From Phycisphaerales bacterium Planc_01 (GTDB lineage Bacteria > Planctomycetota > Phycisphaerae > Sedimentisphaerales > Anaerobacaceae), in NCBI GenBank assembly GCA_001603075.1, contig LVBB01000070.1, positions 1-33,375 of the forward strand: DNA of 33,375 bases. Reading direction: 5' to 3'. Shown piece after piece: positions 6,669 to 14,335 of the stretch. The first letter of the stretch is position 1; every line of letters begins with the position of its first letter. The translations under genes and the position numbers were made by a program. Under the pieces are notes generated by a model, which worked only from the letters and a program-made list of their open reading frames with translations, searched no databases and was not told where the DNA came from.

Positions 6669-7449
6669 GACAACGTGTGGTTTCACGCTCATCGAGCTGC
6701 TCGTGGTGATTTCGATCATCGCGGTCCTGATGGCGATCGTGCTGCCTGGTTTGCGGGCCGCCAAGGAACAGGCGCAGCGGGTCGTCTGCGCCTCGCAGTT
6801 GCGGCAACTGGCGATGGCCCACACGATGTATCAGCAGAGTTACGACGGATGGATCGTGCCGGCCACGCAGACGCTGGGCGTCGGCGAGTACTGGTACAAC
6901 ACGCTGGGGCCGTTCTTCGAGCATCGCAACGTCAGCCACGGTAGCGACCAGGCCGACGACATCGGCCGGGACATCCTGCGGTGCCCGCTGGACAAGGCGG
7001 CGTATCCGAAGATGCTCAACCCGCACGGCGACAATCCGGAAGGCTGGCTGTCCTACGCGCTAAACAGCCAGCCGACGCGTCACGTCAGCAGCCGGACGAA
7101 GCAGTACGCCGGCGCCGGAGGCAACAAGATCACGCAGTTGCGTCAGCCGGCCGGTGCGATGCTTCACTGCGACTTTGCCTACCGCGCCTGGGTGTGCGAC
7201 GCCGTGACTTTGACGCGCAACCAGTACGCCTCTGAGCCGGGAGCACACTACGACGCCATGCCGGGCTACCCGGAACAGAATAAGACGGTGGACGTTGCCT
7301 ATCGCCACCGCGGGCGGATGAACATCCTCTGGGGCGACGGGCACGTCTCCCTGCTGGAGGGCCGAATCCCGTCTGCGGAGACGACGCCGGCATTCTGGGG
7401 GGCCGTCTATGACAAGCTTGATGGCAATGGCGGGATTTCGGAGCCATAG
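6652..7449 (+). CDS. Pseudopilin-like protein with prepilin leader and H-X(n)-DG C-terminus
   Basis: The N-terminus [20 protein letters not shown] is a type IV prepilin/pseudopilin leader with the GFTLIE cleavage site and a hydrophobic helix to about residue 33. The C-terminal part has the planctomycete signature (AYRHRGRMNILWGDGHVSLLEG). At 265 residues it fits the abundant planctomycete DUF1559-like group. It would be processed by prepilin peptidase and held in the inner membrane or assembled in a pseudopilus. It overlaps the DUF2023 gene by 17 bases, tying it to the iron operon. Substrate or function is unknown. Confidence 0.85.
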   Translation: MCANRKTTCGFTLIELLVVISIIAVLMAIVLPGLRAAKEQAQRVVCASQLRQLAMAHTMYQQSYDGWIVPATQTLGVGEYWYNTLGPFFEHRNVSHGSDQADDIGRDILRCPLDKAAYPKMLNPHGDNPEGWLSYALNSQPTRHVSSRTKQYAGAGGNKITQLRQPAGAMLHCDFAYRAWVCDAVTLTRNQYASEPGAHYDAMPGYPEQNKTVDVAYRHRGRMNILWGDGHVSLLEGRIPSAETTPAFWGAVYDKLDGNGGISEP

Positions 7450-7569
7450 CACCTGTGCGGCGGCAGGGAGAAAGGAGGAGCGTGAGATGTTGCGATGATT
7501 GGTGGTGAGTGTCTGTATTCACACGAACGAGATTGTACTGGTGTTGATTGATATGGAAGGAGTGGAGTC

Positions 7570-9315
7570 ATGCAATTCAAACGAGGTTGGCTACTGGCTA
7601 TCGCGCTGGCCTTTGCGATGGTCGTATCTGCGAGCGCGGTGACGGTCACATTGACGTATGGTGATTCCTGTGTGGCGATGGGAGCGCTGTCGGACGATGA
7701 CGGCGACGGGTATTCGGTCGTCCTGACGGGGCACGGCGGCGCGCTCGCCAAGCCGTACATCAGCACGCCCTTTCCCGGCGGCGGAACGTATGCCCACGAT
7801 CGCAGGGCGATTGCGGAGTTCTCGCTGAGCCCATTGCGCTGGGTCTTGACGGAACCGAACGCCGTGCAATCGGCGGTCTTGCGGTTCTACTTCGACGACG
7901 TGATCTATCCAGGCTTGTCTCCCCAGCCCTGGACGACACAGGATTTCACGCTCGAGATGTACGCGGAGAACGCCGACGGCATCGTCGATGGGACGGATGG
8001 CGACGATCTTGACGCGGCCGCGCCGGGCGACGAGTACGACGACTGGGCCGGTGAGGTGGTGGCGAGCTGGCCCTTCCAGGCAGGCGAAGCCGGCCCATTT
8101 GTTCCGGGCCGGGCCGTCGTCGGGATGTTTGGCCCGGACGAGCCCTATCCAGCGCGGTTCGGCGACGACGAGCTGATGGTCTACGGCATGATTGGCTTCG
8201 AAGTCGATGTGACGAAACTGGTTGCAGAAGCGGTGGCGGACCCCAACGTCCGTTATGTCGGCTTTCGCTGGATTTCGAACACGCCGGACGGCTACTGGAC
8301 CAGCATGGACCCCGACGGTCATCTGCCCACGCTCGTTGTCGAGATGACGGCGCCCGAGCCGTTGCAGTTCGTTCTGACGTCCTCCGATACCGGGCCGGTC
8401 ACGGGCGATCAGCACAGCGGGCGTCCCTACCATCTCTTTAACGATCCGAACGATGAGGCCGTCTGCCTGACAGCCCGTGAGTGGACCGGCAGCCACAGCC
8501 CGGAACTGAAGGTCACCTGGCCGCGTCCGGACGGCATCGTCGAATGGGGCGTTTACGCCGATCCCAACGGCGGGTCGGGACGCCCGGAGGTGGTTACGTA
8601 CGATGCCGCAGGCGAGTTGCGCTACGTGTACTGGAATGCAGCGGGCAACGACTACGTTCTGCTGGCCGACGAGACTGACATCCCCGAAGGGCTCATGAAG
8701 CTCTACTACAAGGAATGGTCGAGCGATCTGCCGCTGAGTCTGGGCAACTACGGGCGCGTTCCGGGGGCGACGGCCGACGTGCAGCACGCTCTGCTGAGCG
8801 AGTTCAAGATGGAGCGTCCCGGCTGGTACGGACTCGACCCGAACCACCTGACGCGCGCCACCATCGAACTGACGATCGATCGGGTCATCGAAATGTCGCT
8901 CAGCGGCAACAACATGGCGCTGCTGCCCAGTGTGCTGTACGTCAACAGCTTCGCGGGCGACGGCATCGTCGGGCGTTTCGAGAATGCCCAGGCCGACTTC
9001 GAGCGGATCGACCACACAACGGCCGATGCGGCGGTCTGGCTGACGATGGACGGCGCCGCCGATGGGACGCCGATTACCGATTTCGCGTTGTCGTGGCATC
9101 GGCTCGTCGATCCGGGTCTGGGTGAACCGCTCACGCTGACGATCGACGTCACCGAGTCGGTGCGCCGATTGCTCTCCGAGGGAATGGACTTCGCCGGATT
9201 CGTCCTCTCGTGCTCACCCGACGGCGAATTCTGTCTGGCCAGCATCGATCTTGTCGACGACGTGCGAGGCAAGGCCTATCTGCCGGCCCTGGTCCTGGAG
9301 ACGGACCTTCAGTAA
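7570..9315 (+). CDS. Exported protein of unknown function with two beta-rich halves
   Basis: A clear signal peptide (residues 1-23, positive start MQFKRGW, hydrophobic core, VSASA cleavage region) precedes 558 residues of acidic, beta-rich sequence without membrane segments. The protein has two halves that look alike in plan: each has a stretch typical of DNRLRE-like exported domains (residues about 85-260 with SAVLRFYFDDV and VRYVGFRWISN; residues about 425-580 with RATIELTIDRV and FAGFVLSCSPDG). I do not recognise a catalytic motif. GGAG is well placed before ATG 7570. It follows the pseudopilin by 120 bp and may be part of the same unit. Surface carbohydrate binding or adhesion is possible but unproven. 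Confidence 0.75.
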   Translation: MQFKRGWLLAIALAFAMVVSASAVTVTLTYGDSCVAMGALSDDDGDGYSVVLTGHGGALAKPYISTPFPGGGTYAHDRRAIAEFSLSPLRWVLTEPNAVQSAVLRFYFDDVIYPGLSPQPWTTQDFTLEMYAENADGIVDGTDGDDLDAAAPGDEYDDWAGEVVASWPFQAGEAGPFVPGRAVVGMFGPDEPYPARFGDDELMVYGMIGFEVDVTKLVAEAVADPNVRYVGFRWISNTPDGYWTSMDPDGHLPTLVVEMTAPEPLQFVLTSSDTGPVTGDQHSGRPYHLFNDPNDEAVCLTAREWTGSHSPELKVTWPRPDGIVEWGVYADPNGGSGRPEVVTYDAAGELRYVYWNAAGNDYVLLADETDIPEGLMKLYYKEWSSDLPLSLGNYGRVPGATADVQHALLSEFKMERPGWYGLDPNHLTRATIELTIDRVIEMSLSGNNMALLPSVLYVNSFAGDGIVGRFENAQADFERIDHTTADAAVWLTMDGAADGTPITDFALSWHRLVDPGLGEPLTLTIDVTESVRRLLSEGMDFAGFVLSCSPDGEFCLASIDLVDDVRGKAYLPALVLETDLQ

Positions 9316-9338
9316 TGAGAAGATGCCGCCTCGAAGCG

Positions 9339-9369
9339 ATCGGGATCAGGTGCGGCACCTGATCCCGAT
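9339..9369. terminator. Perfect 15-bp inverted repeat after the exported-protein gene
   Basis: ATCGGGATCAGGTGC (9339-9353) and its exact complement (9355-9369) flank a single G. It lies 24 bp after the stop at 9315, so a transcription terminator is likely, although the following sequence (TGCTTCCTCTTG) is only moderately T-rich. It would separate the iron island from manA. Confidence 0.55.
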
Positions 9370-9428
9370 TGCTTCCTCTTGCCGGGTATGCATGGACAGG
9401 CTGTTTCGCCGGCGGTAGAATCGCTGGC

Positions 9429-10376
9429 ATGACACCTTATCCATTGAAGTGCGTGCCGATTTTCAAGGAGCGGATCTGGGGCGGCCGGACGCTTGAGGCC
9501 GTCTTCGGCAAGACGCTTCCGCCCGGCGAGAAGATCGGAGAGAGCTGGGAACTGGCCGACCTGCCGCACGACAAGACGACCATCGCCAACGGCGCATGGG
9601 CCGGTCGGACGCTGGCGTCGGTGGTCGAGCGCTATCCGCAGGAGATCGCCGGCGTCAGGGACTTCTCGAAGCCATTCCCGCTACTGGTCAAGCTGCTCGA
9701 TGCCCGAGACGTGCTGAGCGTGCAGGTGCATCCCGACGCGCAAACCTGTCGGCGGATGGGTCGGGGCGAGCCCAAGACCGAGTGCTGGTACATCATCGAC
9801 GCCGAGCCGGGAGCCGTCATCTACAAGGGCTTCAAGGAGCCGATCACTCGGGAGCGGTTCGCCCAGGCGGTCAAGAACGGGACCGTAGCGGAGCTGTTGG
9901 CGAAGGTCCCGGTTGAGCCGGGTCAGTGTCATTTCCTGCCGGCCGGCACCGCTCACGCCATCGGCGGCGGCCTGCTCGTCGCCGAGATTCAGACGCCGTC
10001 GGATACGACCTATCGCGTCTATGACTGGAACCGTGTCGATGACGCCGGCAAGCCGCGACAGCTCCACATCGAGGAGGCGTTCGAGAGCATCCACTTCGAT
10101 GTTACTGCCGACCGACTGGCGGTTACCACGATCGGGCGCCTTGTGGACTGCGAACACTTCAAAGTCGACAAGGGCCATCGAATCAGGGGGACCGAACTGC
10201 TGTTGGCACGAGGGCACATGCGAACGATTCTCGTTCTGTCAGGGAGTGGGACGATGGAGTCGGCCCAGGCTGATTCGGTGGATTTCATGGCGGGCGACTG
10301 CCTGGTGGTCCCTGCGGCCTACGACGGGGCCGTCACGTTCCACACCGACACCGAGTACCTGAAGGTTACGCTGTAG
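9429..10376 (+). CDS. manA: Mannose-6-phosphate isomerase, class I
   Basis: The 315-residue product is a short, Bacillus-type phosphomannose isomerase with two cupin-like halves. Visible motifs are KERIWGGRTLEAVFG at the N-terminus, IGESWELADLP, the metal-binding LSVQVHPDAQTC (Gln and His ligands), a downstream Glu in GEPKTECWY, and the His-containing PAGTAHAIGGG followed by EIQTPSDTTYRVYDW. It interconverts mannose 6-phosphate and fructose 6-phosphate with Zn, feeding GDP-mannose or glycolysis. The start is at ATG 9429, where homology begins; upstream codons fall in the inverted repeat. It is convergent with the ATP-grasp gene, with only 11 bp between stops. Confidence 0.95.
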   Translation: MTPYPLKCVPIFKERIWGGRTLEAVFGKTLPPGEKIGESWELADLPHDKTTIANGAWAGRTLASVVERYPQEIAGVRDFSKPFPLLVKLLDARDVLSVQVHPDAQTCRRMGRGEPKTECWYIIDAEPGAVIYKGFKEPITRERFAQAVKNGTVAELLAKVPVEPGQCHFLPAGTAHAIGGGLLVAEIQTPSDTTYRVYDWNRVDDAGKPRQLHIEEAFESIHFDVTADRLAVTTIGRLVDCEHFKVDKGHRIRGTELLLARGHMRTILVLSGSGTMESAQADSVDFMAGDCLVVPAAYDGAVTFHTDTEYLKVTL

Positions 10377-10387
10377 CCGCTCGCCCG

Positions 10388-11440
10388 TCAAGGGCCGGAC
10401 TCGACGATCCAGACCTCACTGTCGTAGCGCAGCATGACGAGCCTGTCCTGGAAACCGTCGAAGGCGATGCGCGGCCGGCTGCCGGTAAGCTCCTGGAGAA
10501 TCCATTTGGGAAAGTCGGCGCCCGCCTCGATGGCCAGCGGCGCTCCCCCTCCGAAGCGCGGGTTGACCTCGATGACCTTGACGGCGTCCTCGTTCGTCAC
10601 GAACAACTGAACTGTGATCACGCCGGGACCTGCACCGAGCCGATCAACCAGATCGGCCGCCAATTCCATAACGCGGGCATCCTTGGCCGTCTGTGCTTTG
10701 CTGACCTCGCCCGAGCGCACCTCAATCCGCCTGCGAGGGACAACGCATCGCACACGCCGCTCGAAATCGACGTAGACGTCGCATGTGTATTCCGTTCCGT
10801 CGATCCACTCCTGGCAGATCCCATTGGAGACGCGCCTGGCGAAGAAACGCAATTCCTTGCGGTCGTGTACGATGATATGTCCCATTGCGGCGCTGCCGTC
10901 CCATGGCTTGAGCAAGCAAGGCCATGCAAGCTGCTTCCTGGCGTCGGCGGCCAGAGCGCTCCGCACCGACAGGGTGCGCGGACCGTCGAAGCCGTGTCGT
11001 CTCAGGAAGCGACTGGTCTGCCTCTTGTCCCGGCAGACGTCGATGACATCGGGGTCACTGACCAGCACCCGGCAGCCGAGCCGCTCGAATCGGGGCCGGT
11101 GCCGTGCAAGCACCTCCAGGTCGAGATCGGTGGTCGGAACGACCAGACGCACACGGTGGTCCTCGACGATCGACAGGAGGCGAGCGATGTACCTGGGGTG
11201 GGTGGTTGGCTCCACCAGAAAGGCCTTGTCGCAGCGATGCAATGCCGGGGCCAGCGCCGTGACATCCGTTCCGCAGAACCGAACGCCGAGCCTCAGACGT
11301 CGGGCCGCATCGCGAAAGGCCTCCAACAGCGACACCCGCCGGCCGATACAGGTGAACAGTACGGTCAAGCCCTTCTTGCCGCTGGTGTGCCGGCGGACTC
11401 GACGGTCTCCGGCGTTTGCCTTGGTTGTGGATGCGCGCAT
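10388..11440 (-). CDS. ATP-grasp ligase (CarB-like), substrate unknown
   Basis: The 350-residue product begins with a Rossmann-like pre-ATP-grasp domain (TVLFTCIGRRVSLLEAFRDA; VVPTTDLDLEVLA), followed by the ATP-grasp fold: PCLLKPWDGSAAMGH as the nucleotide-binding Lys/Gly region, then CQEWIDGTEYTCDVY and the Mg-binding VIEVNPRFGGGAPLAIEAG. Such enzymes form carboxylate-amine or carboxylate-thiol bonds through an acyl phosphate; related free-standing proteins occur in polysaccharide loci. ATG 11440 is preferred because AGGAG lies five bases upstream; ATG 11443 is adjacent. It is divergent from the NusG-like gene, consistent with a glycan locus, but the acceptor cannot be read from sequence. 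Confidence 0.88.
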   Translation of the reverse strand: MRASTTKANAGDRRVRRHTSGKKGLTVLFTCIGRRVSLLEAFRDAARRLRLGVRFCGTDVTALAPALHRCDKAFLVEPTTHPRYIARLLSIVEDHRVRLVVPTTDLDLEVLARHRPRFERLGCRVLVSDPDVIDVCRDKRQTSRFLRRHGFDGPRTLSVRSALAADARKQLAWPCLLKPWDGSAAMGHIIVHDRKELRFFARRVSNGICQEWIDGTEYTCDVYVDFERRVRCVVPRRRIEVRSGEVSKAQTAKDARVMELAADLVDRLGAGPGVITVQLFVTNEDAVKVIEVNPRFGGGAPLAIEAGADFPKWILQELTGSRPRIAFDGFQDRLVMLRYDSEVWIVESGP

Positions 11441-11545
11441 CATTGCTCCTGGGGCCCTGACGGCGGGCCACGTCACGTCAACCTTATGCAGTATCCGGCC
11501 GTACGTCAACGTTCGACGCCGCCCGGAAGGGGCCTGCGATTGTCT

Positions 11546-11574
11546 TTGACAATTCCGCCGAACCCTGATAGACT
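11546..11574 (+). promoter_or_regulatory. Promoter for the nusG-like gene with a long leader
   Basis: TTGACA (11546-11551) is followed after 17 bp by TAGACT (11569-11574). The predicted start near 11581 gives an untranslated leader of about 118 bases before GTG 11699, which could hold a pause or recruitment element for the antiterminator encoded downstream. Confidence 0.5.
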
Positions 11575-11698
11575 CAGCATGCTATATGAATCGACCAGAA
11601 TCGAACGCTGGTTTAGATTTCGTACACCTGCCGAACCGCCGCAGAGTTGTCTTGCCTGGGGCGGGCCTTCGGTTTCGAACGATTTCGGGAGAGCGAAA

Positions 11699-12271
11699 GT
11701 GTTGAAGATAAACGAGAACCCGCCCTTGCTTTGGCCGCCGGCCGAGTCGATTCGGGCCTTTGAGGGCCTGTGGTGGGTTGTGCATACCAGGAGCCGGAAC
11801 GAGAAGGTCCTCGCACACGATCTGATGGCCAAGAACATCAGCTATTTTCTGCCCATGACGTTGAAGGTCAGCCGGCGCAGCCACCGCACGTTCAAATCGC
11901 TGCTGCCGCTGTTCACGGGATATGTGTTCTTCTGTGGCAGCGAGAACGACCGGATCGAGTTGCTCAAGACCAACCGCGTGGTGCATCTGCTGGAGGTGCC
12001 CGACCAGAACGGCTTCCTTGCTGAGCTGAGCAGGATCGAGCGTGCGATCAGCGCCGGGGCGCCTCTGATCCCTCACAAGTACATCGAGAAGGGCCAGTGG
12101 TGTCGCGTTATTGCCGGTCCGCTGCTCGGACTCGAAGGGATCGTCGTGCAAAACCGGGGCAATACCCGTCTGGTGCTCCAGATCGATCTGCTGGGGCAGG
12201 CGGCGAGCGTCGAGATCGACATCGATATGATCGAGCCGGTGGAGGAACGCCGGGCGCCGTCGCCCGCCTGA
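11699..12271 (+). CDS. NusG/RfaH/UpxY-like transcription antiterminator
   Basis: The 190-residue product has an NGN domain (GLWWVVHTRSRNEKVLAHDL, then ISYFLPM, then LLPLFTGYVFF, the typical beta-alpha order) and a C-terminal KOW domain (GQWCRVIAGPLLGLEGIVV). The N-terminal extension and the setting just upstream of sugar-nucleotide genes indicate a specialised NusG paralogue of the RfaH/UpxY kind, which travels with RNA polymerase to allow long polysaccharide operons to be transcribed. GTG 11699 has GGGAG seven bases upstream and lies beyond the predicted promoter; ATG 11580 in the same frame is too close to the promoter. The following gene starts 122 bp downstream. Confidence 0.88.
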   Translation: MLKINENPPLLWPPAESIRAFEGLWWVVHTRSRNEKVLAHDLMAKNISYFLPMTLKVSRRSHRTFKSLLPLFTGYVFFCGSENDRIELLKTNRVVHLLEVPDQNGFLAELSRIERAISAGAPLIPHKYIEKGQWCRVIAGPLLGLEGIVVQNRGNTRLVLQIDLLGQAASVEIDIDMIEPVEERRAPSPA

Positions 12272-12393
12272 CAAGCCGGCGGCAGTGCCGAGATCGAAGG
12301 CCACAGGCCGATCGAGGTCCGAAAACCACTGTGGGCCGGGGTGCAGGTCATCCGAGCATCCGGCTCGTCCAGAGTGTTGGCGAGGTGAATGCC

Positions 12394-13413
12394 ATGATCA
12401 TCCGCACACAGGCCTATCCGAGGGCGGGTCTGATCGGAAACCCTTCGGACGGCTACTTCGGCAAGACCATCTCGTTCGTGTTCAGCAATTTCCGGGCCGA
12501 GGTGGTCCTGTATGAGACGCCGGAACTGGAGATCCTGCCGAGCCAGAAGGACCACTCCTGCTTCAACAACATCGCGGACATCGTACGCGACGTCCGACTG
12601 CACGGCTATTACGGCGGCATTCGTCTATTGAAGGCAACGATCAAGACCTTCTACGACTACTGCCAGGACAACCAGATCGTGCTGCATGAGAAGAACTTCA
12701 CGATCCGGTACTGCTCGAACATTCCGCACGGGGTCGGTCTGGCCGGCTCCAGTGCGATCATCACCGCCTGCCTCCGCGCCCTGATGGCGTTCTACGGAGT
12801 CAGCATTCCGAAGTACGTGCAGGCCAACCTGGTGCTGGCCGCCGAGAGGAACGAGTTGCACATCCCCGCCGGCCTTCAGGACCGCGTCATCCAGGTCTAC
12901 GAGGGCCTCGTATATATGAATTTCGCGGAGGAGATCATGACGCGGCAGGGCTATGGCGACTATACCCCGCTCGATCCGGCTCTGCTGCCCAAGCTCTACA
13001 TTGCCTATCGCGACGACCTCAGCGAGCCGACGGAGAAGTTCCACAACAACATCCGCCTGCGATTCGAACAGGGCGAGCGTAAGGTCGTCAACGCCATGCG
13101 TTTCTGGGCCCGCCTGACGGATCAGGTCCGGCGTTGCCTGCTCGATGGCAAGGGCGAGCAGATCGGCGAATTGCTTGACGCCAATTTCGACCGGCGACGG
13201 CAAATCTATAAGATCAGCGACGACAACCTTCGGATGGTGCAGGCGGCGCGATCTGTTGGCGCCAGCGCGAAATTCACCGGCTCCGGCGGCGCCATCGTGG
13301 GAACCTGCAAGGACGAGAAGATGTTTGCGGAGCTGCGCAAGAGGCTGGGCAAGCTCAACATCAGCGTCATCAAACCGAAGATCCCCGATCCGGAGGCGAA
13401 GACGCGAGCATGA
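12394..13413 (+). CDS. GHMP kinase, glucuronokinase-like
   Basis: The 339-residue product has all three GHMP motifs: the N-terminal AGLIGNPSDGYFGKTISF, the ATP loop NIPHGVGLAGSSAIITA and the C-terminal GASAKFTGSGGAIVG. The N-terminal motif, the HGYYGGIRLLKATIKTF block, the AGLQDRVIQVYEGLVYMNF block and the following DYTPLDPALLP closely resemble plant glucuronokinase as I remember it. That enzyme phosphorylates D-glucuronate at C1. The neighbouring genes, a uridylyltransferase (4-base overlap) and a UDP-uronate epimerase-like gene, support the same pathway. Alternatives are another sugar-1-kinase such as a galacturonokinase or a heptose kinase. AGGTG lies before ATG 12394. Confidence 0.85.
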   Translation: MIIRTQAYPRAGLIGNPSDGYFGKTISFVFSNFRAEVVLYETPELEILPSQKDHSCFNNIADIVRDVRLHGYYGGIRLLKATIKTFYDYCQDNQIVLHEKNFTIRYCSNIPHGVGLAGSSAIITACLRALMAFYGVSIPKYVQANLVLAAERNELHIPAGLQDRVIQVYEGLVYMNFAEEIMTRQGYGDYTPLDPALLPKLYIAYRDDLSEPTEKFHNNIRLRFEQGERKVVNAMRFWARLTDQVRRCLLDGKGEQIGELLDANFDRRRQIYKISDDNLRMVQAARSVGASAKFTGSGGAIVGTCKDEKMFAELRKRLGKLNISVIKPKIPDPEAKTRA

Positions 13414-14276
13414 TATGCAAGGCTGTCATTCCTGCCGCGGGTTTCGGTACGCGGTTTCTGCCGGCGACCAAATCGCAACCGAAGGAAATGCTGCCGATTG
13501 TTGACACGCCCGTGATCCAGTACGTGGTCGAGGAGGCGGTGGCGGCCGGGATCTCGGACCTGCTTATGATCATCGGCAAGGGCAAGCGATCCATCGAAGA
13601 ACACTTCGACCGCAGTTTCCAGCTCGAAGCGCAGCTTCAGGCCAGGGGCAAGACGGACGAACTCGATGCAATGCGCCGGATCTCCGAGCTGGCGGAGATC
13701 CACTTCGTATGGCAGAAGGAAATGAGAGGCCTGGGTGACGCCGTCTACTGCGCGCGACACCACGTGCATGATGAGCCGTTCGTGGTCCTTCTGGGTGACA
13801 CGCTGATCGACGCGCCGAAACCGGCGGCACGGCAACTCGTCGAACTGTACGACGAACTTCAGGCGCCCATCATCCTGGTCGAGCAGGTCGAGCCGCGGAG
13901 GGTCCACCTGTATGGCATCATCGACGGCGACGAGATCCGTCCGAACGTCTATCGAATTCGCGACTTCATCGAAAAGCCCAGCGCCGCCGAGGCCCCGTCG
14001 AACCTGGCCATCGCCGGACGCTACCTGCTGACGGCGGACATCTTCGACCTTCTCGGAACGACCGGACCCGACCGCGGCGGGGAAATCCAATTGACCGATG
14101 CCTTACGGGCCTTGGTCCGACGTCGTCCCATGTACGGACTGAAGCTCGACGGCCGCCGTTGTGACATCGGCAACAAGGACGGCTTCATCCGAACGAACAT
14201 CGAGTTCGCGCTGAAGAGAGAGGACATGGCTGAAGACATGGTCCGGTACATCAAGCAGTTGGCGCAGACGCTCTGA
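13410..14276 (+). CDS. galU: UTP-glucose-1-phosphate uridylyltransferase (GalU type)
   Basis: At 288 residues this is a standard GalU. It opens with the nucleotide-binding loop KAVIPAAGFGTRFLPATKSQ, then PKEMLPIVDTPVIQYVVEEA, and contains VLLGDTLIDAP (the metal-binding Asp), a YGIIDGDE segment, and a FIEKPSAAEAPSNLAIAGRY segment with the catalytic-type Glu-Lys-Pro. It makes UDP-glucose from UTP and glucose-1-P. Overlapping the kinase gene (ATGA), it is expected to be co-translated and might also accept glucuronate-1-P, giving UDP-GlcA; whether it does so is inference, since bacterial GalU normally prefers glucose-1-P. It is followed by the epimerase gene after 59 bp. Confidence 0.94.
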   Translation: MICKAVIPAAGFGTRFLPATKSQPKEMLPIVDTPVIQYVVEEAVAAGISDLLMIIGKGKRSIEEHFDRSFQLEAQLQARGKTDELDAMRRISELAEIHFVWQKEMRGLGDAVYCARHHVHDEPFVVLLGDTLIDAPKPAARQLVELYDELQAPIILVEQVEPRRVHLYGIIDGDEIRPNVYRIRDFIEKPSAAEAPSNLAIAGRYLLTADIFDLLGTTGPDRGGEIQLTDALRALVRRRPMYGLKLDGRRCDIGNKDGFIRTNIEFALKREDMAEDMVRYIKQLAQTL

Positions 14277-14335
14277 TGCCGCCGCCCAAAGGGAGCCGCC
14301 CACAGAGGACGTGTTGAACAGGGGAGATCGATAGC

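Noticed and set aside
7591-9099. 502-codon minus-strand frame
   Set aside because: Shadow of the exported-protein gene; no ribosome-binding site and no fold-like sequence.
11460-11512. Two copies of GTTGACGT upstream of the ATP-grasp gene
   Set aside because: An 8-mer repeat with a weak -10 (TAAGGT) is too little to call a promoter or operator.
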